Assembly (NCBI GenBank): GCA_021770005.1
Contig: JAETRV010000020.1
Location: 1 to 47,884 of the forward strand
Direction of reading: 5' to 3'
From: Anaerotruncus sp.
GTDB lineage: Bacteria; Bacillota; Clostridia; Oscillospirales; Ruminococcaceae
Length of the DNA stretch: 47,884 bases
Position numbers and translations under genes: made by a program. The notes below the pieces were generated by a model, which worked only from the letters and a program-made list of their open reading frames with translations, did no database searches and had not been told where the DNA came from. Position 1 is the first letter of the stretch. Each line of letters starts with the position of its first letter. This document shows, piece by piece, positions 43,977 to 47,884 of this stretch.

Positions 43977-44629
43977 ATCCGCTCCTCCATTTACATCATC
44001 GAAAAACTACCGCAACGGCGGGGGCTCCGCCCCTCGACCCCGCGATTTTTTGAAAAAAATCGAGTAAAACTTTTGGCTTAAGGAAAAAAAGTCGCCCCCA
44101 GTTTGCCGGGGTGGGGACTACGGGGAGGGGGCGCTGCCCCCTATCCCGTAAGACAGCCCGCAGGGGCGTCGCGGCAGATGCCGCGCTTCGGCGTTAGCCG
44201 AGAAGCCCCGAGGAAAGCGCTTTGCGCTTGGACGTTTGGTCGGGAGCCAAACGTCCGGCTGTCCCACTGCCCCTCGACCCCGCGATTTTTTACTCCGGCC
44301 TAAGAGCCTATTCAGAATCTTTTTCAGGAAGCTTTTTCTCTTGCAAAAAGCTCCCTCTTGCCGCCCGAAGGGCGGCAATTCACCCAAAAAATGCGCTTCA
44401 CAGGATAAAGTATTTCGCTCATTGCGATGAGCGACCAAAGGCTCTGCCTTATCTCGCGCTAAGAGCCCGCCTTTGGCGGGTTGCGCTCGAAACGCTGCAC
44501 TGCGGCTTGCAGTGGAAACCGCGATTTTTTGAAAAAAATCGAGTAAAACTTTTGGTTGCAATAAATTAAAAAATCTTTCCGAGGCAGTGAAAAAAATCGA
44601 GTAAATCTTTCTGATACTGTGCTGGGGGA
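43977..44629. repeat. Non-coding hairpin/repeat island between dxr and cdsA
   Basis: The island holds no convincing gene. It carries a 36-base sequence twice (44041-44076 and 44520-44555, starting CGCGATTTTTTG), a 23-base sequence twice (44029-44051 and 44269-44291, starting GCCCCTCGACCC), and a partial third copy of the A-rich part at 44588-44605. Many perfect or near-perfect hairpins are packed between, for example 44127-44141, 44231-44255, 44358-44378, 44416-44433, 44466-44480 and 44498-44514. Some frames are open through it, but none has a believable start site or protein-like sequence. Confidence 0.8.
44016..44076 (+). repeat. Dispersed structured repeat, direct copy
   Basis: This copy reads CGGCGGGGGCTCCGCCCCTC at its start, then GACCCCGC, then a GATTTTTT/AAAAAATC hairpin, and AAACTTTTGG at the end. 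The inverted copy near polC keeps the outer parts and changes both hairpin arms together. Confidence 0.75.
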
Positions 44630-45469
44630 TTACACCAGAACTGCCAAAGGCATATGCCGGCTGATGATATACACCAGCGGCGCGACCATCAAAGCGCTGT
44701 CAAACCGGTCCATCACCCCGCCATGCCCTGGCATAATCGACCCGTAATCCTTGACGCCAAACTGACGCTTGACAATGGAAGCCGAGAGGTCTCCCACAAT
44801 GCTAACCGCCGATAGGAACGGCATAATACACGCAATCTCAAAATAATGAACCTGTATTGGATACCCCGCCGCCGCAGAACCTAGGCTATAAAGCCACGAG
44901 ATCAACAGCATCGCGATATCTGCAAAGACCATCCCGCCAATCGCGCCTTCAACCGTCTTTTTGGGACTGATATACGGCGCCAGCTTATGTTTTCCAAACG
45001 CATGCCCGGCAAAATAAGCACCCGTATCCGACAGCCACGCACTTCCCAGCGAGAGCAAGACATAGAAAATGCCAAGCGTGGTACCGTTCCAATCCCGCTG
45101 GTAAACCAGCGTGGAAAGTGAAAACGGAATCATCAGGCTGAAAGTGAACACCACTGCAACCTGTTCGATGTGAATTTTTTTATGGTTGCGCAACAGGACA
45201 GAAAACAGGATGAGTACATAGAGATAACAGGTAAGAGGGATCACCCGGCTGAGGAGCCTGCTGGACAGGAACGGGATTGCAACTGCGAAGATGGTTGCCG
45301 GGATCGACAGCGGGCGAAAACTCCAACAGCCGGTCGCGGAGAACATCTCATAGACCGCCAGAAAAGCGATCAATGCGACAACGATATTGACAACGATCGT
45401 ATCGAAAAGCGCCAGCACCACAGCAAGCAAACCAAGGCCAACCGCGGAACTGATAACTCTTTGTTTCAT
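44630..45469 (-). CDS. cdsA: Phosphatidate cytidylyltransferase
   Basis: CdsA makes CDP-diacylglycerol for phospholipid synthesis. It has 279 residues and about seven or eight membrane helices. The signature region is GDLSASIVKRQFGVKDYGSIMPGHGGVMDRFDS near the C-terminus, with an upstream SDTGAYFAGHAFGKHKLAPYISPKKTVEGAIGG. The ATG at 45469 follows GGAG by eight bases and lies beyond the end of uppS. An in-frame start at 45613 is too far upstream. Confidence 0.95.
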   Translation of the reverse strand: MKQRVISSAVGLGLLAVVLALFDTIVVNIVVALIAFLAVYEMFSATGCWSFRPLSIPATIFAVAIPFLSSRLLSRVIPLTCYLYVLILFSVLLRNHKKIHIEQVAVVFTFSLMIPFSLSTLVYQRDWNGTTLGIFYVLLSLGSAWLSDTGAYFAGHAFGKHKLAPYISPKKTVEGAIGGMVFADIAMLLISWLYSLGSAAAGYPIQVHYFEIACIMPFLSAVSIVGDLSASIVKRQFGVKDYGSIMPGHGGVMDRFDSALMVAPLVYIISRHMPLAVLV

Positions 45470-45524
45470 AGGGTACGCTCCATTCTTTCCGAACTGGCCC
45501 GGAAACCGGGCAGGGATCGGAAAC

Positions 45525-46253
45525 TCAAACGCCGCCGAATCTCCGGCTGCGTTGCAGATATTGCAGGATCGCCTGATCCAGATGGTGCGGCGTGAAGTCC
45601 GGCCAGAGCACATCCATAAAGATCAGCTCCGCATAAGTCGATTGCCATGGCAAAAAATTGGAGGTACGCATCTCGCCACTCGGACGAAGAATCATATCTG
45701 GATCAGGCTGGCCGTGCGTGTAAAGGCAGTCAGAAAACACCTGCTCGTCAATCTCGGAGGGAGAAAGCGTCCCCTCCACACATCGCTGTGCCAATCTACG
45801 CGCTGCACGGACAATCTCATCCCGCCCACCATAGTTCAGCGCAATATTGATGTGGATGCGGTCATTCTTCGCACTCTCCTCCTCAATCCGCTGCATCTTC
45901 TCGAGCAGATCGGAGGCCAGAGGTGTGCGGTCCCCAAGGAACCGCACACAGGCATCTTCCTTCTGATTCTGGAAAGCCTCGTCCAGATATCTACGCAAAA
46001 GGTCCATAATCGCTTTGATCTCATCCGCCGAGCGTTTCCAATTTTCGGTGGATAACGTATAAGCGGTGAGATATCGGATGCCGATGTCACGGCAATAGTT
46101 CGCGATTTCACCGAATACCTTCGCCCCCTGCCGGTGCCCTGCTGTACGGGGCAGGCCGCGTTTTGTGGCCCATCTTCCGTTTCCATCCAAAATCAAACCA
46201 ATATGCACCGGCAGCTTCTCCGCGGGCACCTGCGCGAGCAATCCTTTCGCCAT
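45525..46253 (-). CDS. uppS: Undecaprenyl diphosphate synthase (isoprenyl transferase)
   Basis: UppS makes the C55 lipid carrier for cell-wall synthesis. It has 242 residues. The N-terminal HIGLILDGNGRWATKRG holds the catalytic Asp, and RPSGEMRTSNFLPWQSTYAEL lies near the C-terminus. GGAGG sits before the ATG at 46253. It is preceded by frr after a 16-base gap. Confidence 0.96.
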   Translation of the reverse strand: MAKGLLAQVPAEKLPVHIGLILDGNGRWATKRGLPRTAGHRQGAKVFGEIANYCRDIGIRYLTAYTLSTENWKRSADEIKAIMDLLRRYLDEAFQNQKEDACVRFLGDRTPLASDLLEKMQRIEEESAKNDRIHINIALNYGGRDEIVRAARRLAQRCVEGTLSPSEIDEQVFSDCLYTHGQPDPDMILRPSGEMRTSNFLPWQSTYAELIFMDVLWPDFTPHHLDQAILQYLQRSRRFGGV

Positions 46254-46269
46254 GACAGTCCTCCATTGA

Positions 46270-46824
46270 TTAGATTTCCAGAATTTCCTTTTCCTTTTTC
46301 GCTGCAATCTCGTCGATCCGCTTGCAGAACTTGTCAGTCATTTTCTGCATATCTTCCTCAAGGGTTTTCTGCTCATCCTCGCTGATCTCGCTGCTCTTCT
46401 TCTGCTTTTTAAACGTATCATTTGCGTCCCGGCGGATCGAGCGGATCGCGACCTTCGATTCTTCCCCCTGCTTCCGGATCTGTTTGCAGATGTCCTTTCT
46501 GCGTTCCTCGGTCAGTGGCGGGAAAACAATCCGGATCACCATTCCATCATTGGCCGGATTGATACCAAGGTCGGATACCTGGATTGCCTTCTCAATGGCT
46601 TTCAAGGTGGATTTATCCCACGGCTGGATGACAAGGATTCGCGCTTCGGATACGGAAACAGCAGCCAGAGACTGTATCGGGGTCGGCGTGCCATAGTAGT
46701 CAACGGTGATCTTATCCAGAACCGCTGGATTGGCACGTCCTGCGCGGATCGAAGCGTAGTCCGATTCCAGAATGCGGATGGTCTTTTCCATCTTCTCATT
46801 GTAAACCTGAAGCTTCTCTTTCAT
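46270..46824 (-). CDS. frr: Ribosome recycling factor
   Basis: RRF splits the post-termination ribosome together with EF-G. The 184-residue length is typical. The sequence contains RAGRANPAVLDKITVDYYGTPTPIQSLAAVSV and SDLGINPANDGMVIRI, both conserved. AAGGAGG lies before the ATG. pyrH ends two bases upstream, so the two are coupled. Confidence 0.97.
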   Translation of the reverse strand: MKEKLQVYNEKMEKTIRILESDYASIRAGRANPAVLDKITVDYYGTPTPIQSLAAVSVSEARILVIQPWDKSTLKAIEKAIQVSDLGINPANDGMVIRIVFPPLTEERRKDICKQIRKQGEESKVAIRSIRRDANDTFKKQKKSSEISEDEQKTLEEDMQKMTDKFCKRIDEIAAKKEKEILEI

Positions 46825-46826
46825 GG

Positions 46827-47540
46827 TTAATCCTCCTTCACAATCGTACCAATATTTTCACCCTGGATGGCTGCCAGGATATTGTCCGGTTCCGCTAGGC
46901 TGAACACCAGGACAGGGATCCCATTTTCCCTGCACATCGCTGCGGCGGTGCTGTCCATCACGGCTAGACCCTTTTCAAGGACCTCCTGGAAGGTCACACT
47001 TTCATATTTCACCGCGTTTTCATTCTGATTGGGATCGCAGTCATATACACCGTCCACCATCGTAGCTTTCAGCATAATATCCGCATCAATCTCTGCGGCA
47101 CGCAGGGAGGATGCTGTATCCGTCGAGAAAAACGGGTTGCCGGTACCGCATCCAAAGACCACGACCCGCCCTTTTTCCATATGCCGGATCGCCTTGTTCC
47201 GGATATACGGCTCGGCAATCTGCTGCATTGTGATTGCCGTCTGCACCCGGACTTCTACCCCATGCGATTCCAGCGCATCCGCGAGCGCGAGCGCATTCAT
47301 CACTGTCGCCAGCATTCCCATATGGTCTGCCCGGGTACGATCCTCCATCTGGCTGCTGCTGCGCCCCCGGAAGAAGTTTCCCCCGCCTACAACAATCCCA
47401 ATTTGTGCCCCAAGATCCACACATTTTTTGATGCTTTCGCAGATCGAAGAAATCACACCGTAATCAATTCCAAATTTTTTCTCTCCGGCGAGCGCCTCTC
47501 CACTCAACTTGAGCAGGACCCGTTTATACTTGATTGGCAT
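46827..47540 (-). CDS. pyrH: UMP kinase
   Basis: PyrH phosphorylates UMP for nucleotide synthesis. It has 237 residues of the amino-acid kinase fold. It starts [15 protein letters not shown] and includes [35 protein letters not shown] and [26 protein letters not shown] lies five bases before the ATG. It leads the pyrH-frr-uppS-cdsA part of the block. Confidence 0.97.
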   Translation of the reverse strand: MPIKYKRVLLKLSGEALAGEKKFGIDYGVISSICESIKKCVDLGAQIGIVVGGGNFFRGRSSSQMEDRTRADHMGMLATVMNALALADALESHGVEVRVQTAITMQQIAEPYIRNKAIRHMEKGRVVVFGCGTGNPFFSTDTASSLRAAEIDADIMLKATMVDGVYDCDPNQNENAVKYESVTFQEVLEKGLAVMDSTAAAMCRENGIPVLVFSLAEPDNILAAIQGENIGTIVKED

Positions 47541-47603
47541 AAACTACCTCCAAAGAATATTTTTTCCATAGTGCAAATGGCATCCATATACTTTATCCAT
47601 TTT

Positions 47604-47632
47604 ACAATAACCACCCGATAAAGTAAAGACAA
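47604..47632 (-). promoter_or_regulatory. Possible promoter for pyrH
   Basis: On the minus strand TTGTCT (47627-47632) and TATTGT (47604-47609) are 17 bases apart, about 65 bases before pyrH. The match to the consensus is moderate. Confidence 0.35.
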
Positions 47633-47776
47633 AAAGACAGATTCTTTCCAAAATAATCACCTTTTGCAGATATCAGTAGGAGAAACGCAAACCGGGAATC
47701 CTTTTTCCATCCGGATGAGGTATTCTTTGCGCAAGAATTGGCTGGCAGCTTGCAATCGACCTCTGGAGCAATCAAA

Positions 47777-47847
47777 ACCACCAGTTGAACTGGTGGTATG
47801 CACTAGCCCTAGAAGGGCATATTACAGGCATACCCCTTAAGGGGTAT
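47777..47847. mobile_element. Hairpin cluster resembling an IS200/IS605 end
   Basis: Three hairpins occur in 71 bases: ACCACCAGTT/AACTGGTGGT (47777-47797), GCCCT/AGGGC (47806-47818), and the perfect palindrome ATACCCCTTAAGGGGTAT (47830-47847). Terminal hairpins of this kind are where IS200/IS605-family elements are cut by a Y1 transposase. Any transposase gene would lie past the window edge. The assignment is by resemblance only. The remaining part of 47541-47884 contains a possible pyrH promoter and no gene. Confidence 0.4.
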
Positions 47848-47884
47848 CGAAAGGTCTAACAACCGCATTACTATTACAGGCCGC

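Noticed and set aside
44118-44561. Open frames through the repeat island
   Set aside because: Their sequence follows repeats and hairpins, is rich in Arg, Pro and Ala, and no ribosome-binding site or known motif is present.

Overview
The window comes from a spore-forming member of the Clostridia, most likely an Oscillospiraceae/Ruminococcaceae-type gut anaerobe. This rests on a SpoIIM-like sporulation protein, a Gram-positive PolC polymerase, the SCIFF ranthipeptide with its radical SAM maturase (a clostridial hallmark), a lysine riboswitch and an ethanolamine microcompartment. No gene here fixes the species.

Layout. 1-630: the AT-rich end of an unrecognised region with one cut-off gene and one small Cys-rich gene. 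635-2329: a XerC/D tyrosine recombinase convergent with spoIIM. 2388-4908: scfB, scfA, a TIGR04086-type membrane protein and yajC, all on the minus strand. 5115-8619: an EamA exporter, an XRE regulator, an F420-ligase-like protein and acetate kinase. 8686-13690 (minus): recG, a lipoprotein serine hydrolase behind a MerR-type promoter, tRNA-Ala(GGC) and tgt. 13885-25130 (minus): a 14-gene ethanolamine operon, eutA-eutB-eutC-eutL-eutE-eutM-eutM-eutT-pduL-eutN-pduS-pduT-eutS-eutP in transcription order. 25283-30700 (minus): a nitrilase-type hydrolase, an RraA-like protein, a TRAP transporter and a GntR/FCD regulator, with four near-identical palindromes in the control regions. 30890-31918: queA. 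32022-36106 (plus): a lysine riboswitch with terminator, then asd, dapA, dapB and a stand-alone double-ACT protein. 36256-47540 (minus): polC, ispG, rseP, dxr, then a 650-base non-coding island full of hairpins and repeats, then cdsA, uppS, frr and pyrH. 47777-47847: three close hairpins that resemble an IS200/IS605 end.

How the parts fit. EutBC, reactivated by EutA and supplied with adenosylcobalamin by EutT (probably with PduS reducing cobalamin), splits ethanolamine into ammonia and acetaldehyde inside a shell of EutM, EutL, EutS, EutN and PduT. EutE makes acetyl-CoA and PduL makes acetyl phosphate. Acetate kinase, encoded about 6 kb away, could turn that into ATP. No eutG, eutH, eutQ or eutVW is present in the window. 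Short amphipathic helices at the ends of EutC, EutE and PduL look like encapsulation peptides, and the PduL C-terminus carries a segment like the EutT N-terminus. tgt and queA are both queuosine genes but are about 17 kb apart. The riboswitch-led genes form part of the lysine/diaminopimelate branch. The pyrH-to-polC block is a common housekeeping neighbourhood, split here by the hairpin island.

The best candidates for something new are the GntR operators with the TRAP/RraA-like/hydrolase group, the repeat island with its compensating hairpin copy elsewhere, the PduL-EutT shared segment, and the tandem hairpins in front of eutA.
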